From JABHGY01 sp964525185 (GTDB taxonomy: Bacteria; Fidelibacterota; Marinisomatia; Marinisomatales; UBA1611): a stretch of 64,000 bases of DNA. The notes under the pieces were generated by a model that saw only the letters and a program-made list of their open reading frames with translations, did no database searches and was not told the DNA's origin. Where the stretch lies: contig CAZGFQ010000002.1 of assembly GCA_964525185.1 (NCBI GenBank), positions 36,814 through 100,813 on the forward strand, read 5' to 3'. Both the position numbers and the translations under genes were made by a program. Shown here piece after piece: positions 47,263 through 56,377 of this stretch; position 1 is the stretch's first letter; each line of letters starts with the position of its first letter.

Positions 47263-49011
47263 ATGATAATTCAACCCCTATCGGAAGATTTAAGAAATAA
47301 AATTTCTGCAGGTGAGGTGGTCGAACGACCGGCATCCGTTGTTAAGGAATGCGTGGAAAATAGCCTAGATGCTGGTGCGACTGATATTTCAATTATTATT
47401 AAAAAAGGTGGGCATCATCTCATTCAGGTAAATGATAATGGGTCTGGAATGTCTGCTGAAGATTTGTCGGCATCTGTTTTACGATATCATACAAGTAAAA
47501 TTGAATCAATTGATGATCTTTTCTCCATTGATACATTAGGTTTTCGTGGAGAAGCTTTAGCTAGTATCGCATCTGTGGCTGAAATGAAAATTGTTTCCAG
47601 TAAGGGAGAACAGTCGGGACATGAAATAACAATTGAAAATGGAGTGGCAAGTTCCGTTGCTCCTGCTCCTGCAATTGGAGGTACAGAAATAACAATCCGA
47701 AATATATTTTATAATACTCCTGCACGAAAAAAATTCTTAAAAGCTCCACGAACTGAAATGAGAAAAGTAGTAGATGTTGTGCGTCGTTTTGGATTAGCAT
47801 ATCCTGAAGTTGCTTTTAAAATAATATCTGATGAAAAAGAAATATTATCAGTATTACCAGAATCTTTAGAAGAGCGGATTGACGCATTATTCGATCCTAC
47901 TTATGGTGAAAATTTGCGTCCTGTTAATTTCTCTAAAGGAGAATTTGTTTTTACAGGGTTTGTCGGAAATTTGAATTTGATACGCTCCCGACCAAGTGAA
48001 CAATATTTGTTTTTAAATCGACGCTTTATTAAAGATCGTCTCCTGAATTCAGCTGTGTATTCCGCTTATGAAGCATTGGTGAAAAGAGGCGAATATCCAT
48101 TTTTTGTAATCAACCTTATAATTCCATCAGATCAAGTGGATGTGAATGTTCATCCGATGAAAACAGAAGTCAGATTTCAAGATGAATGGCGTGTATATCA
48201 TGTTTTGAAATCTGGTGTAAAGGAAGCTCTAAAAGAATTATTAGATACATTACCTTCATTTGATAAACCATTTGATTCATTTTTTCAGCAATCAAATAAT
48301 TATGAAGGTAATACGAACCAAGGCTCTATTCAATTTTCAAAAGCCCCTTTAAGTCAAAATGAAAAAGAATATGAAACATTACAACGAGCAAAATCATATG
48401 CTTCACAATTAGCAGAAAGTAGAGAAGGATCTTCACCATCTATTCCGACAGAAAATATTTGGCAAATACATAATAAATATATTTTATCTGAAATAAGTAG
48501 CGGACTGGTTATGATTGACCAGCATGTTGCTCATGAACGTGTATTATATGAAGAAGCACTCATTGCATTTGAATCCACATCAATGGCATCTCAAACATTA
48601 TTATTCCCTGAAAAACTTGATTTTTCTGCTGATGAATTTGATGCTCTTTTAGACGTATTACCTTATTTAGAAAAAATTGGATTTAAAGTGAAGAAGGAAG
48701 GTGATTCATCCATTCGGGTTGAAGCAATTCCATCTGAAATGGGATGGGGGATGGAAAAGTCTGTCATCCGTGATATTATAGACCATTTTTTGAATCACCG
48801 TAAAGAATATAGTTCATTTCAAGAAGGATTGGCTGCATCGTTCGCATGTAAAGCAGCTATAAAAGCAGGAGACCCAATGACAAAGGAAGAAATGCAAGAA
48901 TTAGTCAATCGCCTATTTGCCACGAATCATCCGTACTACTGTCCACACGGTCGCCCCATTATTGTTCAAATGAGCTTGGATGAACTAGATCGACGTTTTG
49001 AAAGACATTAA
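47263..49011 (+). CDS. mutL: DNA mismatch repair protein MutL
   Basis: GHKL ATPase linking MutS to downstream repair, 582 residues. N-terminal motifs are IAAGE-like KISAGEVVERPASVVKE, ENSLDAGATDI, DNGSGM, TLGFRGEAL and NTPARKKFL. The C-terminal domain has the DQHAAHERV-like IDQHVAHERVLYEE and a zinc-type CPHGRP. It does not show a clear DQHAxxExE nicking motif, but I would not exclude one. Its stop overlaps the end of a convergent - strand gene. Confidence 0.95.
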   Translation: MIIQPLSEDLRNKISAGEVVERPASVVKECVENSLDAGATDISIIIKKGGHHLIQVNDNGSGMSAEDLSASVLRYHTSKIESIDDLFSIDTLGFRGEALASIASVAEMKIVSSKGEQSGHEITIENGVASSVAPAPAIGGTEITIRNIFYNTPARKKFLKAPRTEMRKVVDVVRRFGLAYPEVAFKIISDEKEILSVLPESLEERIDALFDPTYGENLRPVNFSKGEFVFTGFVGNLNLIRSRPSEQYLFLNRRFIKDRLLNSAVYSAYEALVKRGEYPFFVINLIIPSDQVDVNVHPMKTEVRFQDEWRVYHVLKSGVKEALKELLDTLPSFDKPFDSFFQQSNNYEGNTNQGSIQFSKAPLSQNEKEYETLQRAKSYASQLAESREGSSPSIPTENIWQIHNKYILSEISSGLVMIDQHVAHERVLYEEALIAFESTSMASQTLLFPEKLDFSADEFDALLDVLPYLEKIGFKVKKEGDSSIRVEAIPSEMGWGMEKSVIRDIIDHFLNHRKEYSSFQEGLAASFACKAAIKAGDPMTKEEMQELVNRLFATNHPYYCPHGRPIIVQMSLDELDRRFERH

Positions 49012-49311
49012 AGCATTTCAAAAATAGATTCAAATAATCCTTCCGAACCGCAATAATAACATTTATTATGTCTTTTATTAACAATGTGATGACATTTTTT
49101 ACATTTATGCGTTTTCCGATGTGCTACTTTTCCATCTTGGACACCGTCTAACAAATGCCATCATATCCACTTTTTCATTTAATGCACGGATTTCACCTTT
49201 TAAATCAATTGTTTTTGACTCAACTTCTCGCGACCGTGTCCGTAATTCGGTTTTAGTATCATAAATATATTTAGTCTGAAACATTTCCCATAAAAAATGC
49301 AACCCTACCAT
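49008..49311 (-). pseudogene. Small coiled-coil/zinc-ribbon protein, frameshifted
   Basis: Read on the - strand from ATG at 49311, with GGAGG four bases upstream, the frame gives LHFLWEMFQTK, a charged coil ending RALNEKVDMMAFV, then stops early after about 68 residues. A second frame continues to a stop at 49008 as LDGVQDGKVAHRKTHKCKK, then CHHIVNKRHNKCYYCGSEG, a CxxC...CxxC zinc ribbon. The 304-base span needs one frame change. Related small proteins I remember have a longer middle segment between coil and ribbon, so an internal deletion is likely. Function unknown; a sequencing error is possible. Confidence 0.6.
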
Positions 49312-49440
49312 AATGCCTCCAATTTAAGTAACAATAAACGTATTGAATTTAAGTCTTGAACTAAATGAGTGTTATTGGGTTTAATCAATATTCTAGATTG
49401 ATCGTTTCAACACAAAAAATAAACGCTTAATTTTCCTTCA

Positions 49441-50379
49441 ATGATTCAAGATAAAATTCTGACAATTATTGGGCCTACTGCTAGCGGGAAAACATCTTTA
49501 TGTGTGGATTTAGCTCAAAGAATGAATGGGGAGATTATTGGATTAGATTCGAGGCAAATATATAAAGGTTTGCCTATTGGCACAGCACAACCCACTTTGT
49601 CTGAAATGAAGGGAATTCAACATCATTTATTTGGGTTTCAAGATCCATCAAAACCTATTTCAGCGGGTCAATATGCAGATAAAGTAAAAGAAAAATGTGA
49701 GCAAATTATTTCCAGAGGGAAAATTCCCATATTATGCGGGGGAGCAGGCCTTTATCTTAGGGCCTTAACACACGGGATTTTTGAAGGTAGTATTTCAAAT
49801 GTTCCCTTACGTGAAAGATTAGAACAGTCCTATGAAGAAGATCCAGTTTCTTTGCATGAGCGTCTACAATCCATAGATCCGGATTATGGAAAAATTGTTC
49901 ATTTAAATAATAAGAAACGATTAGTACGTGCACTTGAAATATATGAAGCAACGGGTGTACCGCCGAGTGTCCATTTTCGACGCCAAAAAGACAAGCAATT
50001 AGATACCGTTCCTGTTTTTTCATTTTTACTAACTCTAGATAGACATATACTCGTTTCTCGTATTGAAGAGCGTACGCACGAAATGTTTAATCAAGGATGG
50101 ATCGATGAAGTTGAATCTTTATTAGAGAAACAACATCAATTAGGTATTCAATTTCCAGCTTTAAATTCTATTGGATATAGACAAATCCAATCCTATTTAT
50201 CAGGAGAAATCTCGTATAATGAAATGGTTGAAGATATTGTAATAAAAACACGGCAATATGCTAGACGGCAAATGCAATGGTTTCGGAAAGAGCCAATAGA
50301 TGTTTCAATTGTTTTAGATCACCTAGATAGGACTATTCTACCTGAATTAATACATGATTTATATAATCATTGTCAGTAA
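49441..50379 (+). CDS. miaA: tRNA dimethylallyltransferase
   Basis: Adds a dimethylallyl group to A37 of tRNAs reading UNN codons, using DMAPP from the MEP pathway. The 312 residues have the P-loop IIGPTASGKTSL, LDSRQIYKGLPIGTAQP, and LCGGAGLYLRALTHG, with TRQYARRQMQWFRK near the C-terminus. The ATG at 49441 has no obvious ribosome-binding site. A possible promoter (TTGAAC 49356, TTTAAT 49380, 18-base spacer) lies upstream. Confidence 0.95.
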   Translation: MIQDKILTIIGPTASGKTSLCVDLAQRMNGEIIGLDSRQIYKGLPIGTAQPTLSEMKGIQHHLFGFQDPSKPISAGQYADKVKEKCEQIISRGKIPILCGGAGLYLRALTHGIFEGSISNVPLRERLEQSYEEDPVSLHERLQSIDPDYGKIVHLNNKKRLVRALEIYEATGVPPSVHFRRQKDKQLDTVPVFSFLLTLDRHILVSRIEERTHEMFNQGWIDEVESLLEKQHQLGIQFPALNSIGYRQIQSYLSGEISYNEMVEDIVIKTRQYARRQMQWFRKEPIDVSIVLDHLDRTILPELIHDLYNHCQ

Positions 50380-50396
50380 CTTGTGTTGCTAAATAA

Positions 50397-50479
50397 CCCT
50401 TTAACTCGATCCAGTGAGATTGAAAAGGGCAGACGCCTAACCTTCGTGCAAGTTTTAGATGCTGCCCGGAGGTTTTTTT
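50397..50479 (+). promoter_or_regulatory. PyrR-dependent transcription attenuator (pyr leader)
   Basis: Three competing RNA structures can be drawn. A PyrR binding hairpin, CCCTTT (50397-50402)/AAAGGG (50424-50429), encloses ATCCAGTGAGATTG, matching the conserved PyrR loop UCCAGNGAGRUU. An antiterminator stem, GGGCAG (50427-50432)/CTGCCC (50462-50467), shares bases with the binding hairpin. A terminator stem, AACCTTCG (50439-50446)/CGGAGGTT (50467-50474), runs into seven Ts (50473-50479). By analogy with Bacillus, UMP-bound PyrR would stabilise the binding hairpin and promote termination before pyrR-pyrB-pyrC. Confidence 0.85.
50439..50479 (+). terminator. Attenuator terminator hairpin of the pyr leader
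   Basis: Eight-base-pair stem 50439-50446/50467-50474 (one G-T pair), with further pairs inside, followed by the T-run 50473-50479. It lies 18 bases before the pyrR start and its 3' half is sequestered by the antiterminator alternative. Confidence 0.8.
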
Positions 50480-50496
50480 CATTAAGGAGAAAATAG

Positions 50497-51036
50497 ATGA
50501 ATCAAAAACAACTATTAGATGGAAAGCGTCTCGCACAAACAATTACGCGTATTAGTCATGAAATAATTGAAAAGAATACAACGCCCAAAGATGTTGTGTT
50601 GATTGGAATTCATCGTCGTGGCGTACCCATTGCTAAACGTATCCAAAATCATATTCATTCCATTACCCAAATTGAAATTCCGATTGGGACAGTGGATATT
50701 ACATTTCATCGAGATGATTTCAGAGAGAGGTTGGTCATTCCGCAAATACGAGGAACTGAAATACCATTTACCTTGGATGGGAAAATTGTCGTTTTAGTTG
50801 ATGATGTTTTATTTACAGGGCGAACCATTCGCGCAGCAATGGATGTATTAAATGCTTTTGGAAGAGCTTCATCAATTCAATTAGCTGTATTAGTGGATCG
50901 AGGTCATAGAGAAATGCCAATCCGAGCGGACTTTGTAGGAAAAAATATTCCCACACATGAAGGAGAACATGTTTCAGTGCTCATCCAAGAAGAAGATGAT
51001 AAAGATGCAGTTATTTTAACATGGGGGGATGAATAA
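50497..51036 (+). CDS. pyrR: Bifunctional pyr operon attenuation protein / uracil phosphoribosyltransferase
   Basis: RNA-binding regulator with a PRTase fold, 179 residues. The PRPP loop is VVLVDDVLFTGRTIRAAMD, and IGIHRRGVPIAKRI and YELVDITFHRDDF-like GTVDITFHRDDF are typical of PyrR. An AAGGAG site (50484-50489) precedes the ATG. It sits right behind its probable RNA target and before pyrB and pyrC, the standard autoregulated layout. Confidence 0.95.
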   Translation: MNQKQLLDGKRLAQTITRISHEIIEKNTTPKDVVLIGIHRRGVPIAKRIQNHIHSITQIEIPIGTVDITFHRDDFRERLVIPQIRGTEIPFTLDGKIVVLVDDVLFTGRTIRAAMDVLNAFGRASSIQLAVLVDRGHREMPIRADFVGKNIPTHEGEHVSVLIQEEDDKDAVILTWGDE

Positions 51037-51037
51037 T

Positions 51038-51973
51038 ATGTTGACTCAAAAACATTTATTGGGGTTAGAAAAATATCCAGCAGATGATATTAAAACAATT
51101 ATTGATACAGCATTTCAATTTAGAGAAGTATTGGATCGTCCCATAAAAAAGGTACCATCTCTTCAGGGAGTGACAATTGTAAATCTCTTTTTCGAAAATT
51201 CTACTCGTACCCGAATCAGTTTTGAACTTGCTCAAAAACGACTAAGTGCAGATACGGTTAATTTTTCTGCTTCATCTAGTAGCTTGAAAAAAGGTGAAAG
51301 TTTTAAAGATACAGCACAAAATATTGAAGCAATGAAAATAGATGCTGTTGTGATGCGTCATCCAGCTCCGGGTGCTCCGCTTCACCTCACAAAATTTATT
51401 GATGCTGTAGTAATAAATGCTGGGGATGGGACACATGAACATCCAACACAAGCTATATTAGATATGATGTCTCTTCAGGAAAAATTCGGGAAATTAGCAG
51501 GGCTAAAAATTGCAATTGTAGGAGACATTTTACACAGTCGAGTTGCTCTTAGTAATATTCATGGTCTTAAATTGATGGGAGCAGAAGTCACTTTATGTGG
51601 ACCAACAAATTTGATTCCTCCCAATATAGATGAATTAGGCATAACAGTGAATACGAATTTAGATGAAGTCATGGAATGGGCTGATGCTTTAAATGTATTA
51701 CGGATTCAGAGAGAACGAATGGGGTCAGCATTATTACCCTCGGTCCGAGAGTATCGATCCTTGTTTGGAATAACGGACGAACGCTTAGCCCGTCATAAAA
51801 AAGAAATTGTAATCATGCATCCCGGTCCTATGAATCGTGGTGTTGAAATTGATAGTCAGGTTGCGGATGGAGATCAAGCAATCATTCTTGACCAAGTTCT
51901 AAATGGTGTTGCATCCCGTATGGCTATTTTATACCTCCTTTGCGGGGGGAAACCAGAGGAGACACAATCATAA
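51038..51973 (+). CDS. pyrB: Aspartate carbamoyltransferase, catalytic subunit
   Basis: Second step of UMP synthesis. The 311 residues carry the carbamoyl-phosphate loop FFENSTRTRISFELAQKRL, HEHPTQAILDMMS, and the C-terminal HPGPMNRGVEI. I chose ATG 51038 because the G-run at 51023-51028 is well placed for it (nine-base gap); the ATG at 51029 directly abuts that run. No pyrI regulatory subunit is present. The stop shares one base with pyrC. Confidence 0.95.
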   Translation: MLTQKHLLGLEKYPADDIKTIIDTAFQFREVLDRPIKKVPSLQGVTIVNLFFENSTRTRISFELAQKRLSADTVNFSASSSSLKKGESFKDTAQNIEAMKIDAVVMRHPAPGAPLHLTKFIDAVVINAGDGTHEHPTQAILDMMSLQEKFGKLAGLKIAIVGDILHSRVALSNIHGLKLMGAEVTLCGPTNLIPPNIDELGITVNTNLDEVMEWADALNVLRIQRERMGSALLPSVREYRSLFGITDERLARHKKEIVIMHPGPMNRGVEIDSQVADGDQAIILDQVLNGVASRMAILYLLCGGKPEETQS

Positions 51974-53262
51974 TGAAAGTGAATTCATTACCTCAGAAGG
52001 TCTTATTAAAGGGTGGTAGGATTTATAACCCTGTCACAGATACAATGAACAATGATAATCTATTTATTGTTGATGGGAAAATAGCAAAAGGGAGTACCAG
52101 CCAAATTGCTGATGCACATATTATTGATTGCAAAGGTAAGATAGTAACACATGGGTTTTGTGATCTTCATGTTCACTTTAGAGAACCTGGTCGAGAGGAT
52201 AAAGAAACAATAGTCACAGGAGCCCAAGCAGCGCTTGCTGGAGGGTTTACACGTGTTTGTGTTATGCCAAATACGAATCCGCCCCTAGATACACCCGAAT
52301 CAATTAGGTTTATTTTGGAAAAAGCAGAATCAGTCCCCGTTCATATTCATCCTATTGGAGCTATAACACGCCAACAAGGTGGAATAGACATAACTGAAAT
52401 GGGTTTAATGAAAGAAGAAGGTGCTGTCGCATTCAGTGATGATGGTTTACCGGTTCAGGATGGATCCGTGATGCGTCGAGCTTTAGAGTATGGATCCATG
52501 TTTAATGTTCCGATTATTAATCATGCAGAAGATACATGCTTAAGGGAAAATGGTGTAATGAATGAAGGCCTTATGTCTACCCGTTTAGGTTTGGCGGGTA
52601 ACCCTTCCATAGCTGAATCGTCTATGGTTCACCGAGACTTAGAGTTAGGTGCATTGACAGGTGGTCGTGTTCACGTACCTCATGTAAGTACAGCAAGGGC
52701 CGCAGATCATATTAGCGATATGAAGAAAAAAAATGATAATGTAACAGCTGAAGTGGCACCTCATCATTTATATTTTAATGATAAAGCTATTGAACAATTT
52801 GATACTCACCTAAAAGTTGCACCACCCATTAGAAGTGAATTTGATCGTAATGCTTTAATTCAAGCTGTGAAGGAAGGTGTATTTGATTGTATAGCTACAG
52901 ATCATGCACCGCATACAATAGAAGAAAAAGAAGCTTCATTTGATTTAGCTGCATTCGGCATGATTGGATTAGAAAGTTGTTTTGGGGCTGTAAATAAAGT
53001 ATTAGTGAAAGAAAATAATATACCTATATCATCGCTTATACAAATGTTAACAGTAAACCCTAGACGCATAATGGGATTCGGATGTGACTTATTTCAAGAT
53101 GGAGTAGAAGCAGAAGTTGTTGTGATAAATCCGGATGTAGAATGGGTTTTTTCAAAAAAGGATATTCAATCTAAATCGAATAATTCACCATTTACTCAAG
53201 AATCATTAATAGGTCGCCCCGTCATAACTATTTCTAAAAATACTATAGCAAAGATGAGTTAA
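51973..53262 (+). CDS. pyrC: Dihydroorotase
   Basis: Third step of UMP synthesis; cyclises carbamoyl aspartate. The 429 residues are the class I type: DLHVHFREPGREDKETI with the metal-binding HxH, MPNTNPPLDTPE, NHAEDTCLRENG, and CIATDHAPHTIEEK. Start chosen at ATG 51973 in a TAATG overlap with pyrB rather than the frame opening at 51940. Confidence 0.95.
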   Translation: MKVNSLPQKVLLKGGRIYNPVTDTMNNDNLFIVDGKIAKGSTSQIADAHIIDCKGKIVTHGFCDLHVHFREPGREDKETIVTGAQAALAGGFTRVCVMPNTNPPLDTPESIRFILEKAESVPVHIHPIGAITRQQGGIDITEMGLMKEEGAVAFSDDGLPVQDGSVMRRALEYGSMFNVPIINHAEDTCLRENGVMNEGLMSTRLGLAGNPSIAESSMVHRDLELGALTGGRVHVPHVSTARAADHISDMKKKNDNVTAEVAPHHLYFNDKAIEQFDTHLKVAPPIRSEFDRNALIQAVKEGVFDCIATDHAPHTIEEKEASFDLAAFGMIGLESCFGAVNKVLVKENNIPISSLIQMLTVNPRRIMGFGCDLFQDGVEAEVVVINPDVEWVFSKKDIQSKSNNSPFTQESLIGRPVITISKNTIAKMS

Positions 53263-53292
53263 AATCTTATTTTAAAATGTTGCGAATTATCG

Positions 53293-53320
53293 TTGACATT
53301 GTTTAATAGTAGCTTCTAAT
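53293..53320 (+). promoter_or_regulatory. Probable sigma-70-type promoter for the rplM operon
   Basis: A perfect TTGACA (-35, 53293-53298) and TCTAAT (-10, 53315-53320, five of six) with a 16-base spacer. It lies 20 bases before the rplM start, after the pyrC stop. Confidence 0.6.
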
Positions 53321-53339
53321 TTCTCGGGCTTTATTCTGA

Positions 53340-53774
53340 ATGAAAATGAAAACAAAAACATTAAAACTAAACGAAATTAATAAAGACTGGTGGATCGCGG
53401 ATGCCGAAGGGCAGACTTTAGGTCGATTTGCTAGTAAGATTGCGCAAGTATTACGTGGGAAGCATAAACCCGAATTTTCTCCCCACCTAGACATGGGCGA
53501 TTGTGTCATTGTTATTAACGCTGATAAGATCAAAGTATCTGGTAAGAAAGAGACGAATAAAACCTATTTTCGTCATAGCGGATACCCTGGGGGTGAGAGT
53601 GAAACAAGTTTGCAGGAACTCCGACAGAAATTCCCAGAACGAATCATAGAAAATGCAGTGAAGGGTATGCTCCCTCATAACCGATTAGGTCGTTCCATTT
53701 ATGGCCACCTAAAAGTTTATGTTGGCGATAAACATCCTCATGATGCTCAGCAGCCGAAAGTATTGGAAGTATAG
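53340..53774 (+). CDS. rplM: 50S ribosomal protein L13
   Basis: Early-assembling large-subunit protein, 144 residues. WWIADAEGQTLGRFASKIA, DCVIVINADKIKVSGKK, YFRHSGYPGG and AVKGMLPHNRLGR are characteristic. The start may be ATG 53340 or 53346. rpsI begins directly after the stop. Confidence 0.97.
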   Translation: MKMKTKTLKLNEINKDWWIADAEGQTLGRFASKIAQVLRGKHKPEFSPHLDMGDCVIVINADKIKVSGKKETNKTYFRHSGYPGGESETSLQELRQKFPERIIENAVKGMLPHNRLGRSIYGHLKVYVGDKHPHDAQQPKVLEV

Positions 53775-54167
53775 ATGTCAAAAGCTATTTATTATGGAAC
53801 AGGGCGTAGAAAAAGTTCAATCGCTCGTGTATATGTTTCACCAGGGAAAGGTAATATTATCATTAATGGTAAACCTTATCTTGACCATATTTGTCGCGAT
53901 TCCTTGGGAATTGTGATTAAACAGCCACTTGTTGCAGTGGATGGTGAATCTGCCTATGATGTAAATGTTACAGTACATGGAGGAGGCTTAACGGGACAAG
54001 CTGGTGCCATTCGCTTAGGTATTTCTAGGGCATTGCTTCATGTAAATGATGACTTTCGTAGTACGTTAAAGGAAAAGGGATATTTAACCCGTGATGCACG
54101 TAAAGTGGAGCGGAAAAAACCTGGACAACCTGGCGCACGTAAAAAATTCCAATTCTCTAAACGATAG
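53775..54167 (+). CDS. rpsI: 30S ribosomal protein S9
   Basis: Small-subunit protein of 130 residues whose C-terminal tail reaches the P-site tRNA. YYGTGRRKSSIARVYVSPGK, GGGLTGQAGAIRLGISRALL and the terminal KKFQFSKR identify it. No bases separate it from rplM. Confidence 0.97.
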   Translation: MSKAIYYGTGRRKSSIARVYVSPGKGNIIINGKPYLDHICRDSLGIVIKQPLVAVDGESAYDVNVTVHGGGLTGQAGAIRLGISRALLHVNDDFRSTLKEKGYLTRDARKVERKKPGQPGARKKFQFSKR

Positions 54168-54173
54168 AAAAAT

Positions 54174-55022
54174 ATGGCTGAATTAAAATTTGAAGATTTA
54201 TTAGGTACTGGTGCTCATTTTGGGCACGTAACCCGCAAATGGAATCCTAAATTTGCACCTTATATTTTAATGGAAAAGAATGGTGTGCATATTATTGACC
54301 TTGAGCAAACGCTAAAGGCCATTGATACCGCCAGCAAATTCCTCAATAAAGTTGTTAGCAAAAACGGAGAAGTCCTCTTTGTTGGAACTAAAAAACAAGC
54401 TCGCGATATTGTTCAGCAAGAAGCAGATCGATGTGGCATGTTTTATATCGTTGAACGATGGTTAGGTGGAACATTAACTAACTTTTCAACGATTAAGAAA
54501 AGTATTAAACGATTAAAGATGCTTGAAAAAGAAGGCTCAAATCTTTATGATAATTTGACGAAAAAAGAAACCCAAATGTTGAATCGTGAAAGGGTAAAAC
54601 TTTCTGACCAACATCGTGGTATTAAAGACATGAGACGTTTACCTGAAGCTGTTATTCTTGTAGATGCACAATATGAAGAAATTGCCATACAAGAAGCCAC
54701 TCGGTTAGAAATACCAGTCATTGCGATTGTTGATTCAAATACAGATCCAACTAAAGTTGCTTACCCTATTCCAGCAAATGATGATTCTATCCGCTCAATT
54801 CAACTTATCCTTAGCTCTTTGGCAGATGCGATTATTGAAGCAAAAGGGGGCGTTCCAGAAGAAAAAGTGTCCGAAGAAAAACCTAAAATTGAAGAAGTAA
54901 AAGCAGATGTAGCTGAAGACAAGGTTGAAGAAGCTGTTGAAGAAACACCTGAAGTAACAGAAGAAACTGTAGACGTTTCTGATGAAGATGTAAAAGAAGA
55001 AGCATCGGAAGAGGAAGAATAA
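54174..55022 (+). CDS. rpsB: 30S ribosomal protein S2
   Basis: Small-subunit protein with 282 residues. Core motifs are LLGTGAHFGHVTRKWNPKFA, VLFVGTKKQARDIVQQEA, RWLGGTLTNFSTIKKSI and VDSNTDPTKVAYPIPANDD. A Glu/Val-rich acidic tail of about 55 residues after position 225 (e.g. EEAVEETPEVTEE) extends beyond the E. coli protein and is probably disordered. Four bases separate it from tsf. Confidence 0.97.
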   Translation: MAELKFEDLLGTGAHFGHVTRKWNPKFAPYILMEKNGVHIIDLEQTLKAIDTASKFLNKVVSKNGEVLFVGTKKQARDIVQQEADRCGMFYIVERWLGGTLTNFSTIKKSIKRLKMLEKEGSNLYDNLTKKETQMLNRERVKLSDQHRGIKDMRRLPEAVILVDAQYEEIAIQEATRLEIPVIAIVDSNTDPTKVAYPIPANDDSIRSIQLILSSLADAIIEAKGGVPEEKVSEEKPKIEEVKADVAEDKVEEAVEETPEVTEETVDVSDEDVKEEASEEEE

Positions 55023-55026
55023 TTTA

Positions 55027-55644
55027 ATGAGTATCGACGCAAAACAAGTTAAAACTTTAAGAGATAAAACTGGTGCTGGTATGATGGATTGCAAAAAAGC
55101 ATTAGTTGAAACAAATGGTGATGTAGAAAAAGCAGTCGATTATCTTCGAAAGTCTGGTGCGGCAAAAGCTGAAAAGAAAGGCGCACGTGCAACAAAGGAA
55201 GGAATGGTATATTCATACATTCATGCGGGTGGCCGCTTAGGTGTATTAGTCGAATTAAATTGTGAAACTGATTTTGTTGCAAAAACAGAAGGATTTAATG
55301 AGTTAGCTCATAATATTGCTATGCAAATTGCTGCAACAAATCCTATTTCACTCTCTAAAGATGATGTTCCTCAAGATATTGTTGAAAGAGAAAGAAATAT
55401 TTATTCAGATCAAGCAAAAGCTTCTGGTAAACCAGAAAATATCATTGAAAAAATGGTAGATGGTCGTATGAAGAAATATTTTTCTGAAAATTGTCTTTTA
55501 GAGCAAGTATATATTAAAGATCCTGATAAGCATGTAAGCGACTTATTAACTGAAACGGTTGCTACGCTCGGAGAAAATATCTCCATTAATCGTTTTGTCC
55601 GATTTGCCATTGGTGAAGCAGATGGATCCAACGGTCAAGCTTAG
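55027..55644 (+). CDS. tsf: Elongation factor Ts (short form)
   Basis: Guanine-nucleotide exchange factor for EF-Tu. At 205 residues it is the short form as in Thermus; E. coli EF-Ts has about 283. LRDKTGAGMMDCKKAL and ELNCETDFVAKTEGFNELA are the family signatures. It follows rpsB, the universal order. Confidence 0.96.
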   Translation: MSIDAKQVKTLRDKTGAGMMDCKKALVETNGDVEKAVDYLRKSGAAKAEKKGARATKEGMVYSYIHAGGRLGVLVELNCETDFVAKTEGFNELAHNIAMQIAATNPISLSKDDVPQDIVERERNIYSDQAKASGKPENIIEKMVDGRMKKYFSENCLLEQVYIKDPDKHVSDLLTETVATLGENISINRFVRFAIGEADGSNGQA

Positions 55645-55656
55645 ACTTACACTATA

Positions 55657-56373
55657 ATGTCCACTCCCATTTATCGCCGCGTGCTTCTCAAGTTAAGCGG
55701 TGAAGTTCTTGCTGGCGAACAGGGATTTGGTATAGATCCAGCTCGTGCAGACTATCTTGCCGAAGAAATAAAATCAATTTATGACCTAGGAATAGGTATA
55801 GGTATAATTATTGGTGCTGGTAATATTTTTCGTGGTTTGCAGGCCGCAAGTAAAGGGATGGATCGAGTTACTGGAGATTACTTAGGCATGATGGCTACAA
55901 TCATGAATGCATTATCTGTTCAAGACGCCCTTGAAAAAAAAGGATGTGATACTCGGACGCTTTCTGCCATACGTATTGATCAAATTGCCGAACCCTATAT
56001 TCGTAGAAGAGCCATTCGTCATTTAGAAAAGGGTCGAGCTGTTATTGTTGCGGGTGGTACGGGAAATCCTTATTTTACTACAGACACTGCCGCTGCTCTT
56101 CGTGCAACCGAATTAGGTGCTGAAATTGTATTAAAAGGTACAAAAGTCGATGGAGTATATGATAAAGACCCTATGATTCATTCTGATGCTATTCGATATG
56201 ATTCAGTGACGTATGACACCGTTTTGAGAGATGATTTACGAGTGATGGATTTAACAGCTATTACTTTGTGCAAAGAAAATAAATTACCGATTAAAGTATT
56301 CAGTATAAATAATCAAGGAGACTTGAAAAAAGTAATCCTTGGCAGTAAAATTGGCACCTTGGTAACGGAGTAA
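55657..56373 (+). CDS. pyrH: Uridylate kinase
   Basis: Phosphorylates UMP to UDP, 238 residues. RVLLKLSGEVLAGEQGFGID, IGAGNIFRG, GTGNPYFTTDTAAALRATE and the final IGTLVTE mark the bacterial hexameric form. It lies 4 bases before frr in the conserved tsf-pyrH-frr run, separate from the pyr operon. Confidence 0.96.
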   Translation: MSTPIYRRVLLKLSGEVLAGEQGFGIDPARADYLAEEIKSIYDLGIGIGIIIGAGNIFRGLQAASKGMDRVTGDYLGMMATIMNALSVQDALEKKGCDTRTLSAIRIDQIAEPYIRRRAIRHLEKGRAVIVAGGTGNPYFTTDTAAALRATELGAEIVLKGTKVDGVYDKDPMIHSDAIRYDSVTYDTVLRDDLRVMDLTAITLCKENKLPIKVFSINNQGDLKKVILGSKIGTLVTE

Positions 56374-56377
56374 GATT

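Noticed and set aside
54795..55094. Cysteine/phenylalanine-rich protein on the - strand
   Set aside because: It is the antisense of the repetitive Glu-rich tail of rpsB; composition is explained by that tail.
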